Shown: positions 1 through 12,600 of the stretch, piece by piece
How the letters are laid out: every line of letters begins with the position of its first letter
Numbering within the stretch: the stretch's first letter is position 1
Assembly (NCBI GenBank): GCA_009823505.1
Contig: VZQC01012261.1
Span: forward strand, 2,374,987 to 2,438,986
DNA: 64,000 bases
Direction: 5' to 3'
From: Rhizomys pruinosus
Taxonomy: Eukaryota; Chordata; Mammalia; Rodentia; Spalacidae
The notes under the pieces: generated by a model
What the model was told of the DNA's origin: nothing
The model's input: only the letters and a program-made list of their open reading frames with translations
Databases searched by the model: none
Program-made: the position numbers and the translations under genes

Positions 1-222
1 AAAATCATACAGAAAATAAATGAATCCAAAGTTGGTTCTTTGAAAGAATAAAAAAGATAGACAGACCTCTGGCCCAGTTAACCAAAAAAAAAAAAAGAAG
101 GAACAACTCCAAATCAATAGAATCCATGATGAAAGGTGAAATATCACAACAAACAATGAAAAGATCTGGACAATCATATGGGAATACTTAAAAACTATAC
201 TAAGTTTGAAAACCTAGAAGAG

Positions 223-390
223 CTAGGCATGGTGGTGCACACCTTTAATCCTAGCACTTGGGAGGCAGAGGCAGGCGGATCTTTGTGAGTTCAAAGCCAG
301 CCTGGTCATCAGAGTGAGTTCCAGGCCAGCTGGGGCTACAGGGAGACCCTGTCTTGAAAAGACCAAAAAAAAGAAAGAAAAAAAAAAAAA
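223..390 (+). mobile_element. B1 SINE inserted in L1-A
   Basis: A B1 body with an A-rich tail is flanked by a perfect 15-bp target-site duplication GAAAACCTAGAAGAG at 208-222 and 391-405. It therefore inserted after the L1 did. Confidence 0.97.
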
Positions 391-405
391 GAAAACCTAG
401 AAGAG

Positions 406-723
406 GTGGATGAATATCTGAAATCCTGGGAATCACCAAAGCTCAACCAAGAAGAGATCAATAGCTTAAACAGACCCATAATATATGAAGAAATTGAAGC
501 TGTAATAAAAAACCTCCCAACTAAAAAAAGCCCAGGCCCAGATGGTTTCATGGCAGAATTCTATAAAACATTTCAAAAGGGCTTACAACCATTATTACTC
601 AAATTCTTCAGAAGGATACAGAAGGGATTCTCCCAAATTCCTTCTATGAAGCCAGCATCACTCTATTACCAAAACCAGGCAAAGATACAACCAAAAAGGA
701 GAACTATAGACCCATCTCATTAA
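406..723 (+). pseudogene. L1 ORF2 fragment, early reverse-transcriptase region
   Basis: The open stretch encodes the region before the RT active site, including SPGPDGF followed by EFYKTF, which is typical of L1 RT. It begins right after the nested B1 and ends at a stop at 721-723, so it is a relic of ORF2 and not a gene. Confidence 0.9.
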
Positions 724-803
724 TGAACACAGATGCAAAACTTCTAAACAGGATACTTGAAAATTACATACAGACCCACATCAAGAATATCATCCATCAT
801 GAC

Positions 804-1214
804 TGTGCTGGATAGCTTTAGTGTCAACTTGACACACTTGGGTTGAGGGAGCCTCAATTGGGGAATTTCCTCTATTGGACTGGCCTGTGGCCACGTCTGT
901 GATGTATTGTCTTGATTGTTGAGCAATGTGGGAGGGCCCAGCCCACTATGGGTGATGCTACCTATGGGCAGGTTGTTGTGTATTGTATAAGAGGGCAGGC
1001 TGGGCATGGGCCAGGGGAGCAAGCCATAAGCAGCATTCCTCCATGGCCTGTGCTTCAGCTCCTGCCTCTAGGTTCCTGCCCTCAGTTCCTGCCTTGGGCT
1101 CCCTGAGTGATGAACTGTGACCCAGGAGATGTGCGCTGAATAAACCCTTTCCTCCCCAAGTTGGTGTTGGTCAGAGTGTTTTGTCACAGAAATTGAAGAG
1201 AAACTAGAACAATA
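804..1214. mobile_element. Rodent hAT-like nonautonomous DNA transposon (URR1-type) in L1-A
   Basis: About 410 bp interrupts L1 sequence: L1 reads up to CATCATGAC near 803 and resumes at CCAAGATG near 1216, as comparison with the minus-strand copy near 10960 shows. The inserted text (GTCAACTTGACAC, GGAGGGCCCAGCCCA, AATAAACCCTTTCCTCCCCA) matches what I recall of the URR1 rodent hAT-Charlie family. I could not see a clean 8-bp target duplication, so the family name is from memory. Confidence 0.65.
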
Positions 1215-1536
1215 ACCAAGATGAATTCATACCAGAAATGCAGGGATGGTTCAACATATGAAAATCAATAAATATCAAACATATAAATGGACTGAAAGAC
1301 AAAAACCACACGATCACCTCAATTGATGTGGAAAATGCCTTTGGCAAAATCCAGCATCCCTTCATGTTTAAAGTCCTAGAGGGAATTGGATTGGAGGGAT
1401 CATTCCTCAATGTAAAGGAAACCCACAGACAATATCATCCTAAATGGGGAAATGACTGAAGCATTCCATGTAAAGGTAAGACATGGGTGACATGTTGAGC
1501 ATGACATGAGCATTACATGAGCAGCAAGGCTGCTCC

Positions 1537-2118
1537 ATGTCACCACTCCTTTTCAATATAGTGCTTGAAACACTTGCTAGGGCAATAAGGCAAGAAAAGG
1601 AAATTAAAGGAGTTCTAATTGGAAAAGAGGAAGTCAAACTATCCCTTTTTGCTGATGATATGATTGTTTACTTAAGGGATGCTAAAAACTCCACCAGAAA
1701 ACTTCTAGAAATGACTAAGAGCTTCAGTAAAGTGGCAGGATACAAAATTAACCTAGAAAAATCAGTAGCCTTTCTCTACACCAACAACAAGCAACTGAAG
1801 AAGGAATTCAAGGAGACCTTCCCATTCACAGTAGCCTCAAAACCAATAAAATACCTAGTAAGAAACCTAACAAAAGACACCAAAGATCTCTACCACAAGA
1901 ATTTTAAACCCCTGAAGAAGGAAATTGAAGAAGACATCAGAAAATGGAAAGACCTCCCATGCTCATGGATTGGGAAATTTAATATAGTAAAAATGTTCAT
2001 TCTACCCAAACTCTTGTATAGTTTTAATGCAATCCCAATTAAAATCCCCAAGAGTTTCTTCACAGGCTTTGAAAAAAAGTCCTTAATTTCATTTGGAAAA
2101 ACAAAAGACCCCAAATAG
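1537..2118 (+). pseudogene. L1 ORF2 fragment with the RT active-site motif
   Basis: The peptide contains the reverse-transcriptase motif FADD (about 1648-1659) followed by MIVYL, then the conserved INLEKS and YLV regions of L1 RT. The open stretch ends at 2118. Frames before and after it are shifted, so no full ORF2 protein is possible. Confidence 0.93.
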
Positions 2119-3366
2119 CCAAAGCAACCCTGAGCGAAAAGAGCAACACAGAGGAGATCTCTATACTAGACTTCAAACTGTACTACAGGGCTATAGTCAT
2201 AAAAACAGCTTGGTACTGGCACAAAAACAGACCTGTTGAACAATGGAACAAAACTGAAGATTCAAATTTGAGCACAAACAATTTCAGCCACCTCATATTT
2301 GACAAGGGGGTCAAGAAGACACAATGGCGGAAATACAGTATCTTCAGCAAATGGTATTGGCAAAACTGGATCACCACTTGTAGAAGAATGAAATTAAACC
2401 CCTACCTCTTGCCCTGTACAAAAGTCTACTCCAGATGGATCAAAGACCTCAACGTGAAACCCCAAACTTGAAGGCAATAGAAGAAAAATTTGGCAGTAGC
2501 CTACAAGACATAGGCATAGGAAAAGAGTTCCTAAATCAGACAGCAGCTGCGCAAGAATTAAGGTTGACAATTGACAAATGGGACCTCATTAAACTCAAAA
2601 GCTTCTGTACATCAAAAGAAACAATCAAGGAAGTGAAGAGAAAACCCATAGAGTGGGAGGAAACCTTCACTGCAGACACATGGACAAAGCATTGATTTCC
2701 ACAGTATATAAACTACTCAAAAAACAAAGAAGAAATAAAACAAATGAATCACTCAAAAGATGGAGCAAAGAGCTGAACAGAGACTTCACAAGTGAGGAAT
2801 TAGAGATGGCTAAGAAACATCTTAAAGTGTTCAACGTCACTAATAATTTGGAAAATGCAAATTAAAACCACTTTAAGGTATCATCTCACTCCCATAAGAC
2901 TGGCTACGATCAAGAAAACGAATGATACCAAGTGCTGGAGAGGTTTTGGGGAAAGGGGAACACTCATCCATTGCTGGTGGGAATGTAAACTTGTATAGCC
3001 AGTATGGAAAGCAGTGTGGAGAACACATGGAAGACTCAAAATGAGCTTGCCACCGACCCAGTCATACCACTCCTGGGCATATACCCGCAAGACTCTTCTT
3101 ACCGCAGAGAAACATGCACAGCTATATTTATTGCAGCTCTGTTCACAATAGCAAAAAGCTGGAACCAACCCAAGTGCCCCTCAACTGATGAGTGGATAGA
3201 GAAAATGTGGTACATGTACACAATGGAGTTCTATGCAGCACTAAAAAAAGACAGCATCATGAATTTTGCAGGTAAATGGATGGAACTGGAAGATATTATG
3301 TTAAGTGAAGTAACACAGTCCCAGAAAAACAAACGGCGATTGCTATCCCTCATCTGTGGATGCTAG
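2119..3366 (+). pseudogene. L1 ORF2 C-terminal region, broken into three frames
   Basis: Peptides at 2268-2471, 2435-2695, 2653-2865 and 3004-3366 are successive pieces of the L1 ORF2 C-terminal domain. They include the Cys/His-bearing segment near 2940-3010 and the terminal SQKNK motif. Frame changes between them prove decay. The L1 3' UTR follows to 3592. Confidence 0.9.
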
Positions 3367-3659
3367 CGCCAATAAACTAGTTGTAAACATTTCTTGTTGG
3401 AAGTGATGCATATTGGAAAGAATACCAAGAACACCAACAACAGAAAAGACTGCATCAAAGAACTGACTGAAAGGGTGAATCTGGTGGGGGTGGGAGTGGG
3501 GTTGGGAGGGGGACACAGGTCTAGATTTGATTTGTAACATAATCTTGTACAAAAATATGTAAAACAATAAATTTTAAAAAAGCATAAAAAAAGGTGAGCA
3601 TGGCACAGCTGCCATGTGAGTCTTCAATTATCAGCTCAGTGTCCTTTGCTTATGATTTT

Positions 3660-4138
3660 GTGGTAGGATCTTGGCAGCTGCTTCGTTTTATTTCTTTTGG
3701 AGGGAAGTGGGAGGGAACAGACCACTCCCCAAGATGGTGATAAACCTGAATGGATCTGAAGAAAGATCTGGAAGTTGCATCGATGAGTGAAACTTATTTA
3801 TTGCAGGGGTTTAAGCACTTATATATTTTGTTGGGCTCTTTGACCAGGAGGTGGACAGGACAGAGGAGAAGCTGTTCTGCAATGGCTGTTTTATGGCAGG
3901 AAAACCGTAGCACCCCCCCAAGCCCCCAGATAAGCTTATGTTTTTTGCTGTTTGCCTCCAGAGGACAGGGCGGACATGCCTCAGGTGGGATAAGGCTTGG
4001 GAATGCTACTCTTCAAGCTACACTCCCCTGCGGGTTGGGTGCAGATGCCTGATGTCTGATATGGTGAGTGGGAGTGGCTCTCATCTCCTGCTGCTGGCCT
4101 TGTAGGTTATTGGGGAAAGAAGCCAGCTGTCTTGTACA
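3660..4138 (-). mobile_element. Candidate solo LTR, minus orientation
   Basis: Read on the minus strand, the segment starts TGTACAAG, contains a TATATAAG box (rc of 3821-3828) followed shortly by AATAAATAAG, and ends ATCCTACCACA. That order (TATA, polyadenylation signal, TG...CA ends) is what an endogenous retrovirus LTR shows. No matching target duplication was seen and the family was not identified. Confidence 0.45.
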
Positions 4139-4485
4139 CAGCCATAATGGATCCATCCAGCCCCACATACATCTAGTTTTTATATTTAAGGTATGTATCA
4201 ATTTTTTATTTTCATTATATTTATAGATATGTTTCTGCTTTAAAAATTTTTTATAATATAAAACTTTTCAGGCATTACATTTTGCAAAGGTTGATTAGGT
4301 TTTAGTTATATTAATCATTAAGCAAATAGGCAAAAAATATGGAGCAACTTCCTGGAAAATTTTTAACCTATTTGAAACTCTATTTCCTACATAACAGTAA
4401 TTATCCTCTGCACAATGAACTTTATAAACAGAGACAACTGGGATCCTCATAAGGAAACAGGGAAATTTAAGGTTGGATATTTTTT
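4139..4485. other. AT-rich stretch, nothing recognised
   Basis: No ORF of note, no SINE and no tandem array were seen. Confidence 0.6.
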
Positions 4486-4690
4486 ACTGAAAAAAAATTT
4501 TGAGTTGAATTTCTGTGTATTTCATACAGAATGCTTCAACCAGTCTTAATCCACTTTATGCCCCCTCCCCATTAGCCCCCTCCACACCCCCCACTGGAAA
4601 TCATATGTTCTGTCATCTGTGTTAAGGTCCATTGTGTCAAGTCAGTGTCCCCGGATTTTCCTCAGTGAAAGTTCAAAGTTGGATAATTTT
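4486..4690 (-). repeat. Old L1 3'-UTR-like repeat
   Basis: The segment beginning with a poly-T-like start and GTGTATTTCATACA closely parallels 42691-42860 in the same order (CATCTGTGTTAAGG and TTATGTTAAGG). The two are copies of one dispersed repeat, probably an old L1 3' UTR read on the minus strand. Confidence 0.6.
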
Positions 4691-4814
4691 TACTTTTTGG
4701 ATTTTGGAATAGAGATTTTTTTTTTAGATCATGGTGTCATTGTTATGATTTTTATAACACAAGTAAATTATAAGCAGCACACATAAAACAAAATGAATTC
4801 ATTATGTCCAATAA

Positions 4815-5760
4815 GACATCATCAAACTTTTTTTATTTTTTTATTTTATTTTTATTTTTTTAATTAATTTATTTTTATTTTTTAATCAAATCTAGGCTCG
4901 TGTCCCCCCCATCCCCCCACCCCACCAGAGCTCACACATTCTGCCAAACATGCTTTTCATCTCTTTCTCAGTCTTTCTCAATGTTCTCCATGAGGAAGTT
5001 GACTGTTTTGAGCAGAAGTTCACTGTTTCAGTCAGTTCTTGGATGCAGTCCTTTCTGTTGTTTTTGTTGGTTTCCAATATGCATCACTTCCAACTGCTTT
5101 GGACAAAAGCTCAGGGCTGTGGCACAGAAATATCTTACAATGGGTACTTGAGCACTGGCGATCCACAATGAGGGTTACATTTGTCGTTTTTTTTCTGGAC
5201 CTGTGACTTCACTCCAGCCATGATGTCCCTCTACTCCAGCCATTTTTCCTGCAAAGCCATGATGTCATCTTTCTTTTACTGCTGAATAGCACTCTATTCT
5301 GTAGATTTACCACATGTTTCTCTCACTCATCAGTTGAGGGCATCCTGGGCTGGTTCAGCCCATTGAATCGTGAAGAGAGCGGAATAAACATGGTGCATGC
5401 TTTATTCTCGGTTGGGTGAGCCTTGGGTGTACATGCCCGAGGAGTGGTATGGGCTGGGTGGGTGGCAAGTTCACTCCACAGTCTTCCAGGTTCTTCCACA
5501 CTTGCGTCCCTAGTGGACTGTACGAGTTTTACTTCCCACTGGCAGTGGATGGAGTGTTCCCCTTTCCCCACAACCTCTCCAGCACTTGTTCCTTTAGTTT
5601 CTGTGTGATCTTCAGGCAGTCTTATTGGAGTAAGATGATATCTTAAGTGGTTTGATTTGCATTTCCTAATGATTAGTGATGTTGAACACTTCCTAATGGT
5701 GTTGCTCATCCATCTTCAATTACCTCACTTGTGAGTACCCTGTTCAGCTCGTTTGCTCCG
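4815..5760 (-). mobile_element. L1 3' end (L1-E), 5'-truncated
   Basis: From 4900 on, the sequence is the reverse complement of the L1 3' UTR and of ORF2 C-terminal coding sequence; compare 8040-9170. The A-tail on the minus strand corresponds to the T-rich block 4815-4880. Similarity ends near 5760. The copy is diverged and non-coding. Confidence 0.85.
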
Positions 5761-6200
5761 ATACTATTGATGGGTCATCATCATAGCTCTTTTAGATGCC
5801 CCACCCATGGTGTAGTAAAATTTCAGGACACATATATTTGTCCATGCAAGAAAATGTTCTGTGGTTCTCCTAAGCTTCTGCAAGATAACACTAGATATGC
5901 ACCAAACTCAAGTTGAGATGTGTTAGTTAGATTAATTTCCAAGATTACCCATTATTTCTTCCTAATAACTAAAAACCAGTTCTTTCCAGTCCCTAATTTC
6001 AAAGGTAGCCGAAGGTAAGATTGTTTATTTTTCTGATGCGTTGTCAGTTTGATATATTATGATTCTTATATTATATTTCGTTTTTTCAGGGATTTTTGTT
6101 TTTTTTTTGTATTTGAGTTTAATGTGTCCTAACTTTTAGTCATCTGAACCTTGGTTTGTGTGGTTATCAGCATCAGGAAGCACCCCTCCAAAGTCAGTTC
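5761..6200. other. Unassigned intergenic DNA
   Basis: AT-rich sequence with short T-runs. I found no gene and no recognisable repeat. Confidence 0.5.
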
Positions 6201-6211
6201 CAATTCCAATT

Positions 6212-6351
6212 TTTTTTTTTTGAGACAGGATCTCCCTGTAGCCCCAGCTATCCTGGAACTCCCTTTTTAGACCAGGCTGGCCTTGAACTCACAGAGATCC
6301 ACCTGCCTCTGCCCCCTGAGTGCTGGGATTAAAGGCATGCACCACCACACC
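6212..6351 (-). mobile_element. B1 SINE
   Basis: A minus-strand B1 (poly-T, then GAGACAGGATCTCCCTGTAG, ending in CACCACACC) is flanked by an 11-bp duplication CAATTCCAATT at 6201-6211 and 6352-6362. Confidence 0.96.
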
Positions 6352-6362
6352 CAATTCCAATT

Positions 6363-6738
6363 GTTTTCTTTTTAGAAAGAAAAAGATGGTCTGGAAATTC
6401 GAGTGGAGGAGTCTGAATAGGGAGGCCTTGTAGCCTAAGTGAAAGTATAATTTGTGAGACATTGACTTTTAGTTTTTATGATAGGAATACCTATGAACCC
6501 ATTAAGATCAGGCTCATATTTTTCTTTAGAGCTACTTTAGTCTTAAATAATGTTATAGGTAGATGCTTAAGTTTAAGGTAATTTTGTTTTAAGTACAGAT
6601 TTGGTTATCTACATATTTAAAGGTTTGATGTGCCCTTTTTTGTTTTCCCTGATGGGGGTGCAATGAAGTATGGTAGCCCCAATCAATGTAGTATGCATGT
6701 GTAGTCTACAAGGCAAAATTGTGGCATGATTTACTTCA
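6363..6738. other. Unassigned intergenic DNA
   Basis: No coding or repeat signal was recognised between the flanking B1 and B2. Confidence 0.5.
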
Positions 6739-6748
6739 AATGAATTTT

Positions 6749-6985
6749 TAAAATAATTTTTAAAATTTTATTTATCCCTTTGTATGTGTATGAGTGCAAT
6801 GTCTGCATGTAGGTCTGTGCACCTGTGTCTCGAAATGCTGCGGAGGTCAGAAGAGGGTGTTGGATTCCCCTGGAACTGGAGTCAAAGACAGGTCTCAGCC
6901 ACCATGTGGGTGCTGGGGACTGAACCCGGGTCCTCTGGAAGAGAAGTCGGTGTTCTTAACCGCTAGGCCATCTTTCCAGCCCTCT
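6749..6985 (-). mobile_element. B2-type SINE
   Basis: The minus-strand copy ends with the tRNA-related head (reverse of GGCTGGAAAGATGGCCTAGCG) and starts with its A/T-rich tail. A 10-bp duplication AATGAATTTT lies at 6739-6748 and 6986-6995. Confidence 0.95.
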
Positions 6986-6995
6986 AATGAATTTT

Positions 6996-7255
6996 AATCA
7001 TATTATCAGCAATAGCAGCTGAGGGAAAGACTTTATTTTTTTCAAAAGTACTTAATTTATTCAGAAATACTTATATTAGACTTCTATTTAGTAGAGATGT
7101 CATGACAAAAAATTGCATATACATTTTTCTGGAAACTTATAGTTATTTAAAAATTAAAACTTTTTTTAACTTTTGCGATGCAGTTTACTGTTTGGGTAAG
7201 TTCTTTGAGCAAGGAGCAAGTCTTTTTGTTGCTGTTGTTCCCTTTAATTTTTTTT
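6996..7255. other. AT-rich DNA with an L1 3'-UTR scrap
   Basis: Text at about 7160-7255 (TTTACTGTTTGGGTAAG, then TTGTTGCTGTTGTTCCC) resembles the minus-strand L1 3' UTR at 8150-8205. The rest is unassigned. Confidence 0.45.
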
Positions 7256-7725
7256 CTCCAAAAAGTTCTGGGATCACCAGCTCCATCTAAGCTTCTTGAA
7301 TTCTGGGATCACTAGCTCCATCTTGGCGTCTTGAGTGTTGGGATCCTGGGCTTCATCTCAGCGTCTTGAGTCCTGGGATCATGGGTTTCATCTCAGTGTC
7401 TTGAGTGCTGGGATCACAGGCTCCAAAAAGTTCTGGGATCACCAGCTCCATCTCAGCGTCTTGAGTCCTGGGATCCTGGGCTCAGTCTCAGCATCTTGAG
7501 TGATAGGATCTCAGGATCCATCTAGGTGTCTTGAGTGCTGGGATCACCTGCTCCATCTCGGAGTCTTGAGTGCTGAGATCACTGGCTCCTTCTCGCTGTC
7601 TTGAGTCCTGGGATCATGGGTTTCATCTCAGTATCTTGAATGTTGGGATCATGGGCTTCAAAAAGTTCTAGGATCACCAGCTCCATCTCAGCATCTTGAG
7701 TACTGGGATCATGAGCTCCATCTCA
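7256..7725. repeat. 35-bp minisatellite, about 13 copies
   Basis: Units share a core of CTGGGATCA, a CTCCATCTCAG block and GTCTTGAGT, with a 35-bp period (for example starts at 7267 and 7302). Every few units the array restarts with a variant preceded by CAAAAAGTTCT (near 7258, 7424 and 7658), which gives a higher-order pattern. Confidence 0.92.
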
Positions 7726-8757
7726 TTCAGAAAAGACTTTATACACCTGTAGAAGTGGTTTATTATCAATAGCAAATATTTTAGTTTGTTTTGAACCTAG
7801 GTACTTTTAGGAAGCCTACCTGGATATTTGAGTGTTAGTTATGGAGGCTACCAATTTGGGGTTTGTTTTCCTATTCTCTTCCCCTCTTTGGTAAGTTATT
7901 TGTGTCTTACACTCCTCTTTAGTAATAAGGTAGACTCCTGTATAATTATAACCTTTTTTTTAAATAAAATATTTTTACTGATGTGTTTTATATATCATAC
8001 ATCATTTCTCAGTCCAATTTAGACACATTTCCATTTCCATGCCCCACCCCCCAACTCCCCAGTTCATGCATTCTGCCATACATGTCTTGCATCTTTTTCT
8101 CAGTCTTTTTAAAGTTTTTCTCTGCAGAGGTTTATTATTTTGGGCAGAAGTTAACTGTTTCAGTCAGTTCTTTGATCCAGTCCTTATGTTGTTGTTGTTC
8201 CCTCCCATTTGTATTGCTATAAAATATGTCTATATAAATCTAACATATATACCAAAATTATGACCTCTGAAAATAAACTGTATGTTAATTCCAAAATATA
8301 TTTAGGAATCACATTTTTCCCTTTGATTTTATATTACTCTAAAATATGAATACATGCTCTCCACCCATATACCACAATTACAATGTCTGAAAATAAGTGG
8401 TAAGTTAATTCTAGAGCCTGTTAAGGGATTCGTATTATAACAGTGCAGTTGCTTTCAGATAAAAAGAAATATATAACATTAATGTTGCTCAGCTTGCCTT
8501 TCAACTGGGGATTTGGTGCTAGCATCCACAAATGAGGGATACCATTTGCCATTTGTTTTTCTGGGACTGTGTTACTTCATTTAGCTAATGGTTTCAAGTT
8601 TCCATCCACTTACCTGCAAAGTTCATGATGTCATCTTTCTTTACCACTGCATAGAAACCCATTGTGTAGATGTACCACATTTTTGTTTCTACTCGTCAGT
8701 TGAGGGGCATTTGGGTTGGTTCCAGCTTTTTACTATGTTCCAGCTTTTTGCTATGCT

Positions 8758-8825
8758 ATACATGCACAGCTATGTTTATTGTAGCTCTGTGAACAGAGCT
8801 GCAATAAACATAGCTGTGCATGTAT
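8758..8825. repeat. Near-perfect 33-bp inverted repeat inside L1-B
   Basis: Arms 8758-8790 and 8793-8825 are reverse complements with one mismatch and a 2-nt spacer. The right arm is normal minus-strand L1 sequence; the left arm is an inverted extra copy absent from the other L1s in the window. Confidence 0.93.
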
Positions 8826-9403
8826 CTCTGTGGTAAGATGAGTCTTATGGGCATATACTCAGGGGTGGTATGACTGGGTCAGGTGGTAAGCTCATTTTGA
8901 GTCTTCCAAGTGTTCTCCACACTGCTTTCCATAGTGGCTGTACAAGTTTACATTCCCACCAGCAATGGATGAGTGTTCCCCTTTCCCCAAAACCTCTCTA
9001 GCACTTGGTATCATTTGTTTTCTTATGGGAAGCCAGTCTTATGGGAGTGAGATGATATCTTAAAGTGGTTTTAATTTGTATTTCACTAATTATTAGTGAC
9101 GTTGAACACTTTTTAAGATGTTTCTCAGCCATCTCTAATTCCTCACTTGTGAAGTCTCTGTTCAGCTCTTTGCTCCATCTTTTGAGTGATTCATTTGTTT
9201 TCTTTCTTCTTTGTTTTTTGAGTAGTTTATATACTCTGGAAATCAATGCTTTGTCCAATGTATCTGCGGTGAAGTTTTCCTCCCATTCTGTGGGTTTTCT
9301 CTTCACTTCCTTGATTGTTTCTTTTGATGTACAGCTTTTGAGTTTGATGTGGTCCCACTTGTCTACAATTGACCTTATTTCCTGTGCAGCTGCTATTTGA
9401 TTT

Positions 9404-9646
9404 TTAAAATTTTTTTTATTTATTTCTGTATGTGTATGAATGTACTGTCTGCATGCAGGTCTGTGCACCCGTGTCATGCAATGCCGCGGAGGTCAGAAGA
9501 GGATCTTGGATTCCCCTGGAACTGGAGCTCTCCTGGAATTGGAGTTTCAGACGGTTCTAGGCCGCCATGTGCGTGCTGGGGATCGAACCCGGGTCCTCTG
9601 TAAGAGCGGTTGGCGCCCTTAACCGCTAGGCCATCTCTCCAGCCCA
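9404..9646 (-). mobile_element. B2-type SINE nested in L1-B
   Basis: A complete minus-strand B2 is flanked by a 12-bp duplication GCTATTTGATTT at 9392-9403 and 9647-9658. The B-box region reads GATCGAACCCGGG in reverse. Confidence 0.97.
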
Positions 9647-12600
9647 GCTATTTGATTTATAAAGTCTTTTCCTACTCCTATATCTTGCAGATTGCTACCA
9701 ACTTTTTCTTCTATCACCTTCAGAGTTTCAGGTTTCACCTTGAAGTCTCTATTCCACCTGGAGTTGATTTTTGTACAAGGTGAGAGGTAGGGGTTTAATT
9801 TTGTTCTACAACTGGTAATCCAGTTTTGCCAGCACCATTTGCTGAAGATGCTTTCTTTCCTCCATTGAGCTTTTTTGGCCCCTTTGTTGATTATGACATA
9901 GCTGAAATTGTATGAGCTCAAATTTGGATCTTCAATTTTGTTCCACTGGTCAACGGGTCTGTTTTTGTGCCAGTACCAGGCTGTCTTTATGACTATAGCT
10001 CTGTAATATAGCTTGAAGTCTGGTAAGGTTATCCCCCTGTATTGGACTTTTAGCTCAGAGTTGTTTTACCTATTCGGGGTGTGCTGTTTTTCCATATAAA
10101 TTTAAGGATTTTTTTCCAAGCCTGTGAAGAAATTCATGGGGATTTTGATTGGGATTGCATTCCATTTGTATATTAATTTGGGCATAATGGATATTTTTAC
10201 TATATTAATTTTTCCAATCCATGAGCATGGGAGATCTTTCCATATTTTGCCTTCTTCAGGGGTTTAAAATTTTTGTTGTAGAGATCTTTGGTATCTTTGG
10301 TTAGGTCTGCTCCAAGGCATTTTATTTTATTTTTTTGAGGCTGTTGTGAGTGGGATGGTATCCTTATATTCCTTCTCCAACTGCTTGTTTTTAGTGTAAA
10401 GAAAAGCTACTGATTTTTCTAGGTTAATTTTGTATCCTGCCACTTTACTGAAACTCTTAATCATTTTTAGGAGTTTTCTGGTAGAGTTTTTAGCATCCCT
10501 CAGGTAAATTATTATATCATCTGCAAAAAGTAATAGTTTGACTTCTTCTTTTTCCAATTAGTACTCCTTTAATTTCCCTTTCTTGCCTTATTGCCCTAGC
10601 AAGCATTTCAAGCACTATATTGAAGAGGAGTGGCAACAGAGGGCAGCCTTGCTGGGTTCCTGCCTTTAAGGGGAGTGCTTCTAATTTTTCTCCATTTAGG
10701 ATGATGTTGGCAGTGGGTATATGGTTCTGATTATGTTGAGGAATGTTCCTTTCAATCCAATTCCCTTTAGAATTTTAAACAAGAATGGATGCTGGATCAT
10801 GTCAAAGGTTTTATTTATTTTTTATTTTTTATTTTTTTTGCATCAGCTGAGATGATTGTGTGGTTTTTGTCTTTTAGTCCATTTATGTGTTTTATGATAT
10901 TTATTGATTTACATATGTTGAATTATCCCTGCATCTCTGGTATGAATCCAACTTGGTCATGATGGATGATCTTTTTGATGTGGGTCTGTATGCAATTTGC
11001 AAGTATTTTGTTGGGAATTTTTGCATCTATGTTCATGAATGAGATGGGTCTGTAGTGTTCCGTTTTGGTTGTATCTTTGCCTGGTTTTGGTATTAGAGTG
11101 ATGTTGACTTCATAGAAGGAATTTGGGAAATTTCCCTGTTTGTATCCTTCTGAACAATTTGAGTAATAGTTGTTGTAATTCCTCTTTAAATGTTTTATAG
11201 AATTCTGCTGTGAAACCATCTGGGCCTGGGCTTTTTTTAGTTGGGAGGTTTTTTAAAATTACATTTTCAATTTCCTCAAATATTATGCATGTGTTTAAGC
11301 TGTCAATTTCTTCTTGGTTAAACTTTGCTGATTCTCAGGATTTCAGCTATTCATCCATTTCTCATAGGTTTTCAAATTTAGTAGAGTATAGGTTTTTGAA
11401 GTATTCACATATGATTGTCTAGATCTTTTTGTTATGTATTGTGATATTTCCCCTTTCATCATGAATTCTATTGATTTGGAGTTGCTCTTTCTTTTGGTTA
11501 ACTGGGCTAGAGGGCTGTTTATTTTGTTTATCCTTTCAAAGAACCAGCTTTTGGATTCATTGATTCTTTGTATTGTTTTCTTTTTTTCTATTTCACTGAT
11601 TTCTGCTCTGATTTTTAAAAATTTCTTCCTGTCTTTTGGGTTTAGTGTTTATTTGTTGTCTCTCAAGTGTTTTAAATTGTTTATTTATTGGTTTAGATCA
11701 TTTATTTGTTCCCCATCTTTTTTTTAATGTAGGCACTTAGGGCTATAAATTTCCCTCTTAGGACTGCTTTTAAAGTATCCCACAGGTTTTGTTGTGTTGT
11801 ATTGTTTTTTTCATTTAATTCCAGGAATACATTTATTTCATTCGTTTTGTCTTCTCTGACCCATTCATTATCCAGGAGTGTGTTGTTTAGTCTCCATGTG
11901 TTCTTGTAGCTAACTAGGGGTTACTCTGATGTTGATATTGAGCTTTGTTGCAATGTTGTCTGATAGAATGCATGAAATAATTTCCATTCTTTTGTATTTG
12001 TTGAGGTTTGTGTCCCAGTATGTGGTCTATTTTGGACAATGTTCAATAGGGGTGCTCAGTAGAAAGTATATTCTTGGGTGTTTGGGTGGAATATTCGGTG
12101 GATGTCTGTGAGGCCCATTTGGTGTATTGTATTGTTTAGTTCTGATGTCTCTCTGTTTATTTTTTGTCCAGTTGATCTATCCAATGGGCTCATTGGGGGT
12201 ATTGAATACTGCCACTATTAGTGTGCTGGGTTTAATCTGTGTCTTGAGGTCCTGCAGAATTGTCTTTATAAAGTTTGATGCACTGGAGTTTGGTACATAA
12301 ACATTTATGATTGTGAGATTTTCTTGGTTAATTGTTCCATTGATAAGGATATAATGGCCCTCTTTGTCTTTTCTGATTAATTTTACTCCAAGGTCTATTT
12401 TGTCCAATATTAGAATGGCAACTCCTGCTTGCTTTTTGGTACCATTTGCTTGAAATATTTTTTTCCATCCTTTCACTTTAAGTTGGTGTCTATCCTTGAG
12501 GGTGAGATGGGTTTCTTGTAGAAAGCATATAGATGGATTGTTTTTTAATCCATTCTCCTAGTCTATGTCTTTCAATTGGGTAGTTTAAACCATTAATATT

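Larger units (their letters stand above)
1..3592 (+). mobile_element. LINE-1 (L1-A), 5'-truncated by the window edge
   Basis: A long stretch reads as rodent L1 ORF2 followed by its 3' UTR in the plus direction. Reverse-transcriptase and C-terminal ORF2 peptides appear in successive frames, and the copy ends in an A-rich tail near 3560-3592. The same sequence recurs in the L1 copies at 7955-14600 and 36771-42283. Frameshifts, stops and two nested insertions (223-390 and about 804-1214) show that it is dead. The 5' part lies outside the window. Confidence 0.95.

Noticed and set aside
3750..4052. 100-codon open frame
   Set aside because: It lies within the candidate solo LTR on the opposite strand and has no recognisable domain.
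9065..9400. Plus-strand open frame of 111 codons
   Set aside because: It is the antisense of the L1-B ORF2 C-terminal region.
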